12,247 nucleotides of DNA, taken from contig LATQ01000001.1 in NCBI GenBank assembly GCA_001017865.1, positions 1,616,443 to 1,628,689 on the forward strand. The letters run 5' to 3'. Positions 1 through 6,930 of this stretch are shown one piece after another. The stretch comes from Rhodococcus sp. IITR03. Its GTDB lineage: Bacteria; Actinomycetota; Actinomycetes; Mycobacteriales; Mycobacteriaceae. The number at the start of each line of letters is the position of its first letter. Position 1 is the first letter of the stretch. The position numbers and the translations under genes are program-made. Under the pieces are notes generated by a model, which saw nothing but the letters and a program-made list of their open reading frames with translations, was not told where the DNA came from and searched no databases.

Positions 1-651
1 CGCGGTCACCGGTTCGTTCGTCGCCCGTGCCCTACGCCGATCGGGCACGCGTGGTGCTGCTGCCCACCGACGCGGGGGTGGTCGCGGGTGGCTCCCGACG
101 CCGCGGGTGTGAGCCTGCGTCCGAGCCCCACCTCGACCGGCTCTCCCGAGTTCTCGGTGCGCGCATCGACGGCGTCGTGGGTGTCCTGCTCGCGGATCCG
201 GCGCCGACGCCGTGGTGACGCTCCACCGGATCGCGCTCGCCGCCGTGGCGGCCTTCGCCGACGGACTGCTCTCCGGGGCGACCGAACTCACCGCGAAGCA
301 CGTCAGCGAGCGGCATCAGTTCGGCAAGCCGCTCGCGACCTTCCAGGCCGTCGCACAGCAGATCGCCGACGTCTACGTCACCGCCCGCACCCTGCACGTC
401 GCGGCGCTGTCGTCGGTCTGGCGCCTGGCCGAAGGTCTCGACGCCGCGGACGATCTCGACGTCACCGCCTACTGGATCGCCGCCGAACTGCCACCGGCGA
501 TGCGGGTGCTGCACCATCTGCACGGCGGCGTCGGGGTGGACGAGACCTATCCGCTGCACAAGTACTCGTCGACCGCCAAGGACCTCGCCCGGTTGCTCGG
601 CGGCGCTTCGTATCGACTCGACCTCGTGGGGGCCGGTGTTCATCGATCTGA
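1..651 (+). CDS. chsE1: Acyl-CoA dehydrogenase ChsE1 (FadE28-like), 3' part, frame-disrupted
   Basis: This is the C-terminal two thirds of an acyl-CoA dehydrogenase; the N-terminus lies before the window. In the family, ChsE1 pairs with ChsE2 as an alpha2-beta2 enzyme that desaturates the three-carbon side chain of 3-oxo-4-pregnene-20-carboxyl-CoA in cholesterol degradation. A long clean stretch from about 212 to 627 carries the C-terminal helical domain, with R-H-Q-F-G-K-P-L-A-T-F-Q and H-G-G-V-G-V-D-E-T-Y-P-L-H-K. Upstream, the protein continues only if the frame changes near 47-55, 84-90, 160-163 and 196-199. One more lost base in the G run near 628-632 brings in the TGA at 649-651, overlapping the next start. 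Identification rests on these motifs and on the operon order, which matches Rv3544c-Rv3540c of M. tuberculosis. About 120 residues are missing, judging from the roughly 339-residue family length. Confidence 0.8.
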   Translation, partial: RGHRFVRRPCPTPIGHAWCCCPPTRGWSRVAPDAAGVSLRPSPTSTGSPEFSVRASTASWVSCSRIRRRRRGDAPPDRARRRGGLRRRTALRGDRTHREARQRAASVRQAARDLPGRRTADRRRLRHRPHPARRGAVVGLAPGRRSRRRGRSRRHRLLDRRRTATGDAGAAPSARRRRGGRDLSAAQVLVDRQGPRPVARRRFVSTRPRGGRCSSI

Positions 652-1783
652 CCGACGACCAGCGCGCCCTGCAGGCCGAACTGCGGCGCTACTTCGGCAG
701 CCTCGTCTCACCCGAGGAGGCCGCGATCATGCGCACGGAGCGGCACGGCCCCACCTACCGCGAGGTCGTGCGTCGCATGGGCAAAGACGGTTGGCTCGGC
801 GTCGGCTGGCCCGTCGAGTTCGGCGGCCGCGGCTTCGGCGACGTGGAACAGCAGATCTTCGCCAACGAGGCCGTCCGCGCCGACGTGCCGTTGCCGAGCG
901 TCACCCTGCAGACCGTCGGCCCGACCCTGCAGGTCTACGGCACCGACGAGCAGAAGCGGAAGTTCCTGCCTGCCATCCTCGCCGGTGAGGTGCACTTCGC
1001 GATCGGCTACTCCGAACCCGAGGCCGGTACCGACCTCGCGGCTCTGCGCACCACGGCGGTCCGCGACGGCGACCACTACATCGTCAACGGGCAGAAGATC
1101 TTCACCACCGGGGGACACGACGCCGACTACATCTGGCTCGCCGTCCGCACCGGCCCCGCCGAGTCGCGTCACCGCGGCATCTCCGTGCTCATCGTCGACA
1201 CCAAGGATCCCGGCTTCAGCTGGACCCCGATCATCACGTGCGACGGTGCCCACCACGTCAACGCCACCTACTACAGCGACGTGCGCGTTCCCGTCGAGAT
1301 GCTCGTCGGCGAGGAGAACAAGGTGGAAGCTCATCACCACCCAGCTCAACCACGAACGCGTCATGCTCGGCCCGGCCGGTCGCGTCGCCGGCATCTACGA
1401 CCGGCTCGTCGAGTGGGTCCGCGCCCACGAACTCCAGGACCGTCCCGAGGTGCGACGCGCACTCGGCGAGATCCACGCGACCTGGCGACTCAACGAACTG
1501 CTCAACTGGCAGGTCGCGGCGAGCAGCAACGACGCGTGGACATCGCCGACGCTCGGCGACCAAGGTGTTCGCCACCGAGCGGATCCAGCGCGTCGGTCGC
1601 CTAGCCGAGGAAATCGTCGGTGCCTTCGGTGATCCGGCCGACGACGACACCGCCGATCTGCTCCGCTGGCTCGACATGATGGCCAAACGCAATGTCGTCA
1701 TCACCTTCGGTGGTGGCGTCAACGAGGTGATGCGCGAACTGATCGCCACCGCCGGTCTGGGCATGCCGCGGGTACCTCGGTGA
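636..1783 (+). CDS. chsE2: Acyl-CoA dehydrogenase ChsE2 (FadE29-like), frame-disrupted
   Basis: This is the catalytic partner of ChsE1 in the steroid side-chain acyl-CoA dehydrogenase. The GTG start at 636 overlaps the inferred chsE1 stop. The reading begins V-F-I-D-L-T-D-D-Q-R-A-L and carries the FAD/substrate segment Y-S-E-P-E-A-G-T-D-L-A-A-L. Three frame breaks are needed: two bases lost near 1323 (E-E-N-K-G-W-K-L-I-T-T), one near 1533 and one near 1553. Repaired, the protein is about 383 residues, close to the family's roughly 387. The glutamate of L-N-H-E-R-V-M-L-G then falls at residue 241, the position I recall for the catalytic base of M. tuberculosis FadE29; this supports both the start and the repair. 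The C-terminus (A-T-K-V-F-A-T-E-R-I-Q-R to the TGA at 1781-1783) is clean. GTGA at the end couples it to chsH2. Confidence 0.88.
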
Positions 1784-1815
1784 CACAGGAGAATTCGGTG
1801 ATGCAGGAGAATGCG
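1780..1815 (+). repeat. Two 18-bp direct repeats at the chsH2 5' end
   Basis: GTGACACAGGAGAATTCG (1780-1797) is followed directly by GTGATGCAGGAGAATGCG (1798-1815), with 15 of 18 positions identical. The next bases, GTGACAC from 1816, begin a partial third unit. Each unit holds an AGGAG core, and a GTG follows it after six bases, so the repeat duplicates a start signal. The period keeps the reading frame. Confidence 0.75.
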
Positions 1816-2848
1816 GTGACACGACATTCGGGGACACGAGATGTTCCGGGGAAGACCCCCGAGGAGATCCTGCAGGCTGCCGAGAAGGTACGCGGCGACG
1901 GCCCGTCCGCGCCGCGACCCGGGCGCGATCCGGTGAACATGCCGATGATCCGCAACTGGCTCGAGGCGATCGGCGACGACAACCCGATCTACACCGACGA
2001 AACCGCGGCGATCGCGGCCGGTCACGGCGGTCTCGTGGCCCCGCCCGCGATGGCGCAGGTGTGGACGATGCGCGGCCTCGGCGCCGAACGCGAGAAGGAC
2101 GACCCGCTCGGCCGGATGACGCAGATCCTCGACGACGCCGGCTACACCTCGGTGGTCGCCACCAACTGCGACCAGATCTACCACCGCTACCTGCGCCACG
2201 GCGAGCAGGTGACGATCGAATCCACCCTCGAGGACGTCGTCGGCCCGAAGCGGACCGGGCTCGGGGAGCTGGTTCTTCACCACCCGCAACCTGTGGAAGG
2301 TCGGCGACGAAGTCGTCGCCGAGATGCTCTTCCGCATCCTGAAGTTCGCGCCGCCGTCGAAGGACGAGAGCGCAGAGACGCCGCAGGACCGGCCCGCCTC
2401 CACGGTTCCCGACGATCTCGACCCCACCCGGATGCTCCGCCCGTCCGTCTCCCGCGACACGCAGTTCTTCTGGGACGGTGTGGCCGCCCACGAACTGCGC
2501 ATCCAGCGACGCCCCGACGGCACCCTGCAGCACCCACCCGTCCCGGCGCTCTGGCTCGACAAGTCGGAGACCACCGACTACGTCGTATCCTCCGGTCGCG
2601 GAACGGTGTTCAGCTTCGTCGTCCACCATGCACCCGAGGTGCCGGGGCGGCAGGTGCCCTTCGTCGTCGCACTCGTCGAACTCGACGAGGGTGTCCGGAT
2701 GCTCGGTGAACTCCGCGACGTCGAACCCGGGCAGGTACGCATCGGGATGCCGGTCGAGGTCACCTTCCTCGATTTCCCCGGCGACGACGAGACCGGTGGG
2801 CAGCCGTGGACCCTGTACGCCTGGAAGTCGATCGAGGAGGACGTGTGA
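1780..2848 (+). CDS. chsH2: ChsH2: MaoC-like hydratase subunit fused to DUF35, frame-disrupted
   Basis: This two-domain protein works in two consecutive steps. The N-terminal hot-dog (MaoC) domain, about residues 50-190 and beginning M-P-M-I-R-N-W-L-E-A-I-G-D-D-N-P-I-Y, pairs with ChsH1 to hydrate the C17-C20 enoyl-CoA. The C-terminal DUF35/OB domain, about residues 225-356 and beginning F-F-W-D-G-V-A-A-H-E-L-R-I-Q, pairs with Ltp2 to form the retro-aldolase. Two bases are lost near 2268, restoring G-L-G-E-G-W-F-F-T-T-R-N-L-W. The GTG at 1780 overlaps the chsE2 stop but has no evident Shine-Dalgarno site; GTG 1798 and GTG 1816 each follow an AGGAG by six bases and could be the true start. From 1780 the protein is about 356 residues, longer than the roughly 311 of the M. 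tuberculosis protein, mostly at the N-terminus. The DUF35 domain contains no cysteine. The stop is TGA 2846-2848. Confidence 0.88.
1787..1809 (+). promoter_or_regulatory. Duplicated ribosome binding site deciding the chsH2 start
   Basis: AGGAG at 1787-1791 lies six bases before GTG 1798 (and nine before ATG 1801). AGGAG at 1805-1809 lies six bases before GTG 1816. The upstream GTG at 1780, which overlaps the chsE2 stop, has no comparable site in the preceding bases. The first one or two units may therefore be leader rather than protein. Confidence 0.5.
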
Positions 2849-3247
2849 GCACCCCGACCGTCACGACGGGCGAGAGCCTGCCCTCCCTCGAGATCCACGC
2901 CGATCCCACCTTCATCGTGTCGACGGCCCTGGCCACACGCGACTTCCAGGACGTGCACCACGACCGCGACAAGGCGCAGCAGCGCGGATCGAAGGACATC
3001 TTCGTCAACATCCTCACCGACACCGGACTCGTGCAGCGCTACGTCACCGACTGGGCCGGCCCCGCGCGGTGGTGAAGTCGATCTCGCTGAGACTGGCTGT
3101 GCCTGGTACGCCTACGACACCCTGACCCTCTCGGGCACCGTTGCATCCGTCGAGGGCGGACTGGTCACCGTCGACATCACCGGTACCAACAGTCTGGGCA
3201 AGCACATCACGGCCACAGCCACTTTCGTGATCGGAGGCACCGCATGA
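2845..3247 (+). CDS. chsH1: ChsH1: catalytic MaoC-like enoyl-CoA hydratase subunit, frame-disrupted
   Basis: This small single hot-dog hydratase subunit is the catalytic partner of ChsH2 in hydrating 3-oxo-4,17-pregnadiene-20-carboxyl-CoA. The GTG at 2845 overlaps the chsH2 stop and follows GAGGAGG (2834-2840). The hydratase motif A-T-R-D-F-Q-D-V-H-H-D-R-D-K-A is intact. Asp33 and His38 have the five-residue separation of the Asp29/His34 catalytic pair that I recall from the M. tuberculosis protein. Single bases are missing near 3061-3068 (W-A-G-P-R-A-V-V-K-S-I-S) and near 3102 (L-A-V-P-W-Y-A-Y-D-T-L-T-L-S-G). With both repaired, the protein is about 134 residues against a usual 129 and ends at TGA 3245-3247, sharing ATGA with ltp2. 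Without repair, translation would stop at 3073-3075 and lose the second half of the fold. Confidence 0.88.
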
Positions 3248-4412
3248 GCGGCCTGTCGGGTGCAGCGGCGATCGTCGGCATCGGCGCGACCGACTTCTCG
3301 AAGGACTCCGGCCGCAGCGAACTCCGTCTCGCGGCCGAGGCGGTGCGCGCCGCCCTCGACGACGCGGGACTGACCCCGGCCGACGCCGACGGTCTGGTCT
3401 CGTTCACGATGGACACCAACACCGAAGTGGCCGTGGCCCGTTCGGTGGGGATACCTCATCTGAAGTTCTTCTCCCGCATCCACTACGGCGGCGGTGCGGC
3501 GTGCGCGACGGTGCAGCAGGCGGCGATGGCCGTCGCGACCGGCGTGGCCGACGTGGTGGTCGCGTACCGGGCATTCAACGAGCGGTCCGGCGCGCGGTAC
3601 GGACAGGTCAACACCGCCCTTGCCGCGCAGGTGAATTCGTCGGGCACCGACAACGCGTTCTCCTACCGCACGGGCTGAGCACACCGGCCTCGTTCGTCGC
3701 GATGGTCGCGCAACGCTACATGCACGTCTCCGGGGCGACGAGCGCCGACTTCGGCGCCGTGGCGGTCGCCGATCGGGCCCACGCCGCGACCAACCCGAAG
3801 GCGTTCTTCCACGGTAAGCCGATCACGCTCGAGGACCACCAGAACTCGCGATGGATCGCCGAGCCGCTGCACCTGCTCGACTGTTGCCAGGAATCGGACG
3901 GCGGCGTCGCCATCGTCGTCACCAGCGCCGAGCGGGCGAAGGACCTGAAGCAGACCCCGGCGGTGATCGCGGCCGCGGCGCAGGGGAGCGGCCCCGACCA
4001 GTACATCATGACCAGCTACTACCGCGACGGGCTCACGGGCCTGCCGGAGATGGGGATCGTCGGCGACCAACTGTGGGAGCAGGCGGGCATCGGACCGCAG
4101 GACATCGCCACGGCGGTGCTCTACGACCACTTCACCCCGTACGTGCTCATGCAGCTCGAAGAACTCGGATTCTGCGAACGCGGAGAGGCCAAGGACTTCG
4201 TCGCCGACGGCATCCAGGTGGGTGGGCGGCTGCCGATCAACACCCACGGCGGTCAGCTCGGCGAGGCCTACATCCACGGCATGAACGGCATCGCCGAGGG
4301 CGTCCGGCAGATCCGCGGCACGGCCGTCAACCAGGTCGACGACGTCGGCCACGTCCTGGTCACGGCAGGAACAGGAGTTCCGACCTCGGGTCTGGTGCTG
4401 TCGCGGTCCTGA
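3244..4412 (+). CDS. ltp2: Ltp2: thiolase-fold steroid side-chain aldolase, frame-disrupted
   Basis: This lipid-transfer-protein/thiolase-family aldolase, together with the DUF35 domain of ChsH2, cleaves 17-hydroxy-3-oxo-4-pregnene-20-carboxyl-CoA to androstenedione and propionyl-CoA. The ATG at 3244 follows GGAGG (3233-3237) and overlaps the chsH1 stop. The N-terminus reads A-A-I-V-G-I-G-A-T-D-F-S-K. One base is missing near 3667, giving S-Y-R-H-G-L-S-T-P-A-S-F-V-A-M; unrepaired, the frame stops at 3676-3678. After repair the protein is about 389 residues, a normal family length. Tyrosines fall at residue 294 (L-Y-D-H-F-T-P-Y) and residue 343 (G-Q-L-G-E-A-Y-I-H-G), matching the Tyr294/Tyr344 pair reported for the T. 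curvata enzyme as I remember it. Other landmarks are L-D-C-C-Q-E-S-D-G-G and the C-terminal N-T-H-G-G. It is the last gene of the operon. Confidence 0.92.
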
Positions 4413-4423
4413 CGCCGTTTCCC

Positions 4424-4474
4424 TCCCACCGACGGGCGGGCGTGCCTACGATGAGGGCTCACATTCCGGTGGGA
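4424..4474. repeat. 8-bp inverted repeat flanking a possible -10 box
   Basis: TCCCACCG (4424-4431) and CGGTGGGA (4467-4474) are perfect inverted copies separated by 35 bases. A -10-like TACGAT sits between them at 4447-4452, with no convincing -35 element. The arrangement lies in the 78-base gap between ltp2 and the DUF2252 gene. It could be an operator pair or chance in GC-rich DNA. Confidence 0.35.
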
Positions 4475-4480
4475 CCTTGT

Positions 4481-4487
4481 GGGAGGA
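4481..4487 (+). promoter_or_regulatory. Ribosome binding site of the DUF2252 gene
   Basis: GGGAGGA at 4481-4487 ends three bases before GTG 4491. An in-frame GTG at 4479 would overlap the ribosome binding site itself and is therefore the less likely start. Confidence 0.6.
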
Positions 4488-4490
4488 CCC

Positions 4491-5897
4491 GTGTCGGTCA
4501 CGGACGGGCATGTCGTGCATCCGACCCGCGAACAGCGGGTCCAGAACGGTCTCGCCGCTCGGAGGGTCACTCCCGTCGAGTCGCTCGCCGAACTCGGAAA
4601 GTCGTCCCGGGATCCGATCGCCCTGCTCGAGAGTCAGGCGCAGACCCGCGTTCCGCAGCTCGTCCCGGTGCGTTACGGCCGCATGGCGACATCGGCGTTC
4701 GCGTTCTACCGCGGCGCCGCGCTCGTGATGGCCGACGACCTGTCGCGCACACCGAACAGCGGTCTGCACACGCAACTGTGCGGCGACGCCCACGCGAGCA
4801 ATTTCGGTCTGTTCGCTACCCCGGAACGCAGAACGGCCTTCGACGTCAACGACTTCGACGAGACCTATCCGGGACCGTTCGAATGGGACGTCAAGCGTCT
4901 GGTCGCGAGCCTCGAGATCGCCGGTCGCGACAACGGGTTCACCGCGAAGGAACGCCGGAAGATCACCCGCGCATGTGCGGCGGAGTACCGCGAGACCATC
5001 TGCAGACAGGCGCAACTCGGGAACATGGCGGTGCGCTACGCGCATCTCGATCCCACCACCGAGATGGCGGAGCTCGGCGACAAGCTGACCACCCGGATGG
5101 AGAAGCGCACCCGCAAGGCGCTCGAAAAGGCCTCACGGCGCGACAGTCTCCAGGCGCTGGAGAAACTCACCACCGTCGCCGACGGCCGCCGCCGGATCAT
5201 CAGCGACCCGCCGCTCATCGTGCCCGTCGAAGAGGTCTTCGCCGACCTCGACGCCGAAGCGATCTACGACGAACTGCACGACCGTGTCCGCTCGTACCGG
5301 GCGACGCTGCAGTGGGACCGCCGGGTCCTCCTCGAACAGTTCGAACTGGTCCAGGCCGCGCGGAAGGTCGTCGGAGTGGGCAGCGTCGGCACGCGGGCGT
5401 GGATCCTCCTGCTGCGGGGTGCGGACGACGACGATCCGTTGTTCCTCCAGGCGAAGGAGGCCCAGCGGTCGGTGCTGTCGTACTACGTCGACGGTCCGAC
5501 CTTCCGGAACGAGGGCGAACGCGTCGTCAACGGTCAGCGGCTGATGCAGTCCGCGAGCGACATCTTCCTCGGCTGGCAGCAGGGTGCCGGAGCCGACGGC
5601 GTGAACCGGGACTTCTACATACGCCAACTCCGCGACGGCAAGGGTTCGGCGGTGATCGAGGAGATGGTGCCCAAGGGCATGAAACTCTACGGCCGACTCT
5701 GCGGCCGGGTCCTCGCCTATGCCCACGCCCGGGCCGGCGACCGGATCGCGCTGGCTGCCTATCTCGGCACCGACGAGGAGTTCGACGAGGCGCTCTCGTC
5801 GTTCGCGGTGTCCTACGCCGACCGCAACGAACGCGACCTGCAGGCGCTGCACGAGGCCGTCGAGCAGGGACGAGTGAAGGTCCGGACCGGACTCTGA
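4491..5897 (+). CDS. DUF2252 family protein
   Basis: This is an intact protein of 468 residues from GTG 4491, a usual length for the DUF2252 family, whose biochemical role I cannot state. Recognition rests on the conserved C-G-D-A-H-A-S-N-F-G (residues 97-106) and F-D-V-N-D-F-D-E-T (117-125) followed by P-F-E-W-D-V-K-R-L. The G-D-x-H-x-x-N and D-x-N-D-F-D pattern recalls the catalytic and metal loops of small-molecule kinase folds, but that is inference. The early R-Y-G-R-M-A-T-S-A-F-A-F-Y-R-G segment and the C-terminal region A-Y-A-H-A-R-A-G-D are also typical. No signal peptide or membrane segment is visible, so it is probably cytosolic. It lies 78 bases after ltp2 on the same strand and may be read with that operon or from its own promoter; a hairpin follows its stop. 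There is no frame damage. Confidence 0.88.
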   Translation: MSVTDGHVVHPTREQRVQNGLAARRVTPVESLAELGKSSRDPIALLESQAQTRVPQLVPVRYGRMATSAFAFYRGAALVMADDLSRTPNSGLHTQLCGDAHASNFGLFATPERRTAFDVNDFDETYPGPFEWDVKRLVASLEIAGRDNGFTAKERRKITRACAAEYRETICRQAQLGNMAVRYAHLDPTTEMAELGDKLTTRMEKRTRKALEKASRRDSLQALEKLTTVADGRRRIISDPPLIVPVEEVFADLDAEAIYDELHDRVRSYRATLQWDRRVLLEQFELVQAARKVVGVGSVGTRAWILLLRGADDDDPLFLQAKEAQRSVLSYYVDGPTFRNEGERVVNGQRLMQSASDIFLGWQQGAGADGVNRDFYIRQLRDGKGSAVIEEMVPKGMKLYGRLCGRVLAYAHARAGDRIALAAYLGTDEEFDEALSSFAVSYADRNERDLQALHEAVEQGRVKVRTGL

Positions 5898-5909
5898 TCT
5901 TCGTCTGGT

Positions 5910-5934
5910 TCCCGGACACGTCCGCTGTCCGGGA
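5910..5934 (+). terminator. Stem-loop terminator after the DUF2252 gene
   Basis: TCCCGGACA (5910-5918) pairs perfectly with TGTCCGGGA (5926-5934) across a seven-base loop, starting 12 bases after the stop codon. No T-run follows, which is common for actinobacterial hairpin terminators. It separates the DUF2252 gene from the SDR gene. Confidence 0.65.
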
Positions 5935-5956
5935 CTTACTCACCTGTCCTCTCTCC

Positions 5957-5987
5957 CGGCGCGTACAAGGGAGGCGATCACGCGCCG
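5957..5987. repeat. 8-bp inverted repeat in the SDR leader
   Basis: CGGCGCGT (5957-5964) and ACGCGCCG (5980-5987) are perfect inverted copies with a 15-base centre, ending three bases before the SDR ribosome binding site. A weak -10-like TACAAG (5964-5969) overlaps the left arm. The placement suits an operator or a leader hairpin, but there is no direct evidence for a binding protein and no regulator gene adjoins it. Confidence 0.4.
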
Positions 5988-5990
5988 ACG

Positions 5991-5996
5991 GAAGGA
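5991..5996 (+). promoter_or_regulatory. Ribosome binding site of the SDR gene
   Basis: GAAGGA at 5991-5996 is followed by tandem ATG codons at 6001 (gap of four) and 6004 (gap of seven). The second ATG has the better spacing, so the protein may be one residue shorter than annotated. Confidence 0.5.
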
Positions 5997-6000
5997 CGTC

Positions 6001-6837
6001 ATGATGGGTTTCGAGGGCAGGGTCGCATTCGTGACGGGAGCGGCGCGAGGCCAAGGACGCTCGCACGCCGTCGCATTCGCCGAAGCAGGGGCCGACGTGG
6101 TCGTCTGCGACCGGTGCTCCGACTCACCGGTGGTGGGATATCCGCTGGCGACCGAGGAGGACCTGGCGGAGACGGTGCGACTCGTCGAGGCGACCGGTCG
6201 CCGGGTCGTCTCGGCGACACTCGACACCGCCGACCGTCCGGCGATGGACGCTCTGGTTGCCCGTGCTCACGCCGAACTCGGGCGGATCGACATCGCGGTC
6301 GCCAATGCCGGGGTGTCGGTGGCGGCACCGGTGCACCGGATGCCGCAACAGATGTGGGACGAAGCGATCTCGTCCAATCTCACCGGGGTGTTCAACACCG
6401 TCGCCGCGGTCGCGCCCGGGATGATCGAGCGTGACTACGGTCGCATCGTCACGGTGTCGTCGATGCTCGGCCGAGCGGGCAACACCAACATGGCCGCATA
6501 TGCGGCGTCGAAATGGGGCGTGATCGGCCTGACGAAGAGCGCGGCCCTGGACCTCGCGCAGAACGGCATCACCGTCAACGCCGTCGCCCCGGGCAACATC
6601 TCCACGCCGATGATCCACAACGACGCGCTCTACGGGATGTTGCGGCCCGACCTCGAAGAGCCGACCGCCGACGATGTGGCCCCGGTGTTCGCCTCCCTGC
6701 ACGCACAACCGGTGCCGTGGCTCGACCCGGCCGAGATCACCCGTGCGGTCCTGTTCTTCGCCGACGAGGCGTCCGCACACATCTCCGGCACCGTGTTGCC
6801 GATCGATGCCGGCAACGCCGCCCGGGTGACGGGCTGA
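6001..6837 (+). CDS. Mycofactocin-type short-chain dehydrogenase/reductase
   Basis: This is an intact 278-residue SDR. The Rossmann motif T-G-A-A-R-G-Q-G lies at residues 12-19 and is followed by R-S-H-A. The N-A-G of V-A-N-A-G-V-S-V, a catalytic serine (S154 in V-S-S-M-L-G), Tyr167 and Lys171 (Y-A-A-S-K) are all present. The segment G-Y-P-L-A-T-E-E-D-L-A-E-T-V-R-L-V-E (about residues 46-63), after V-V-C-D-R-C, together with G-Q-G-R-S-H-A, is characteristic of the mycofactocin-coupled / carveol-dehydrogenase-like SDRs. Members of that family hold NAD tightly and pass electrons to the peptide-derived redox cofactor mycofactocin. The substrate is unknown; an alcohol or hydroxysteroid is possible from context only. 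No mycofactocin biosynthesis gene is in the window. The gene stands alone between a terminator and the ABC genes, with its own ribosome binding site. Confidence 0.88.
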   Translation: MMGFEGRVAFVTGAARGQGRSHAVAFAEAGADVVVCDRCSDSPVVGYPLATEEDLAETVRLVEATGRRVVSATLDTADRPAMDALVARAHAELGRIDIAVANAGVSVAAPVHRMPQQMWDEAISSNLTGVFNTVAAVAPGMIERDYGRIVTVSSMLGRAGNTNMAAYAASKWGVIGLTKSAALDLAQNGITVNAVAPGNISTPMIHNDALYGMLRPDLEEPTADDVAPVFASLHAQPVPWLDPAEITRAVLFFADEASAHISGTVLPIDAGNAARVTG

Positions 6838-6918
6838 GCGATCCGCCTGACGGAGCGATGAGAAAACCTGTCGAACCGTGTCGGTCTCTTCGTGCACACT
6901 GTGCTCACCACCACAGTC

Positions 6919-6925
6919 AGGGAGA
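6919..6925 (+). promoter_or_regulatory. Ribosome binding site fixing the ABC ATPase start
   Basis: AGGGAGA at 6919-6925 precedes ATG 6931 at normal spacing. This favours 6931 over the longer in-frame GTG at 6892, whose extra 13 residues (H-T-V-L-T-T-T-V-R-E-K-L) do not belong to the family. Confidence 0.7.
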
Positions 6926-6930
6926 AACTC

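Noticed and set aside
1258..2574. A long minus-strand frame opposite chsE2 and chsH2
   Set aside because: There are no motifs, and the plus strand encodes conserved steroid enzymes here.
3066..3075. A truncated ChsH1 as a possible genuine short protein ending at 3075
   Set aside because: The rest of the hot-dog fold continues cleanly in the next frames down to 3247, and the overlap with ltp2 is preserved, so a missing base explains it better.
4413..4490. A KstR/KstR2-type steroid operator in the intergenic gaps
   Set aside because: I looked in 4413-4490, 5898-6000, 6838-6930, 9350-9435 and 10494-10553 for a GAAC/GTTC-type palindrome and saw none. The operon and choB promoters lie outside the window.
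3851..6004. A 717-codon plus-strand frame across ltp2 and the DUF2252 gene
   Set aside because: It is arginine-rich and of low complexity, and it overlaps two well-recognised genes in another frame.
6898..6917. ACTGTG / CACAGT inverted repeat before the ABC ATPase gene
   Set aside because: It is only six bases per arm and does not extend, so it is likely to occur by chance.
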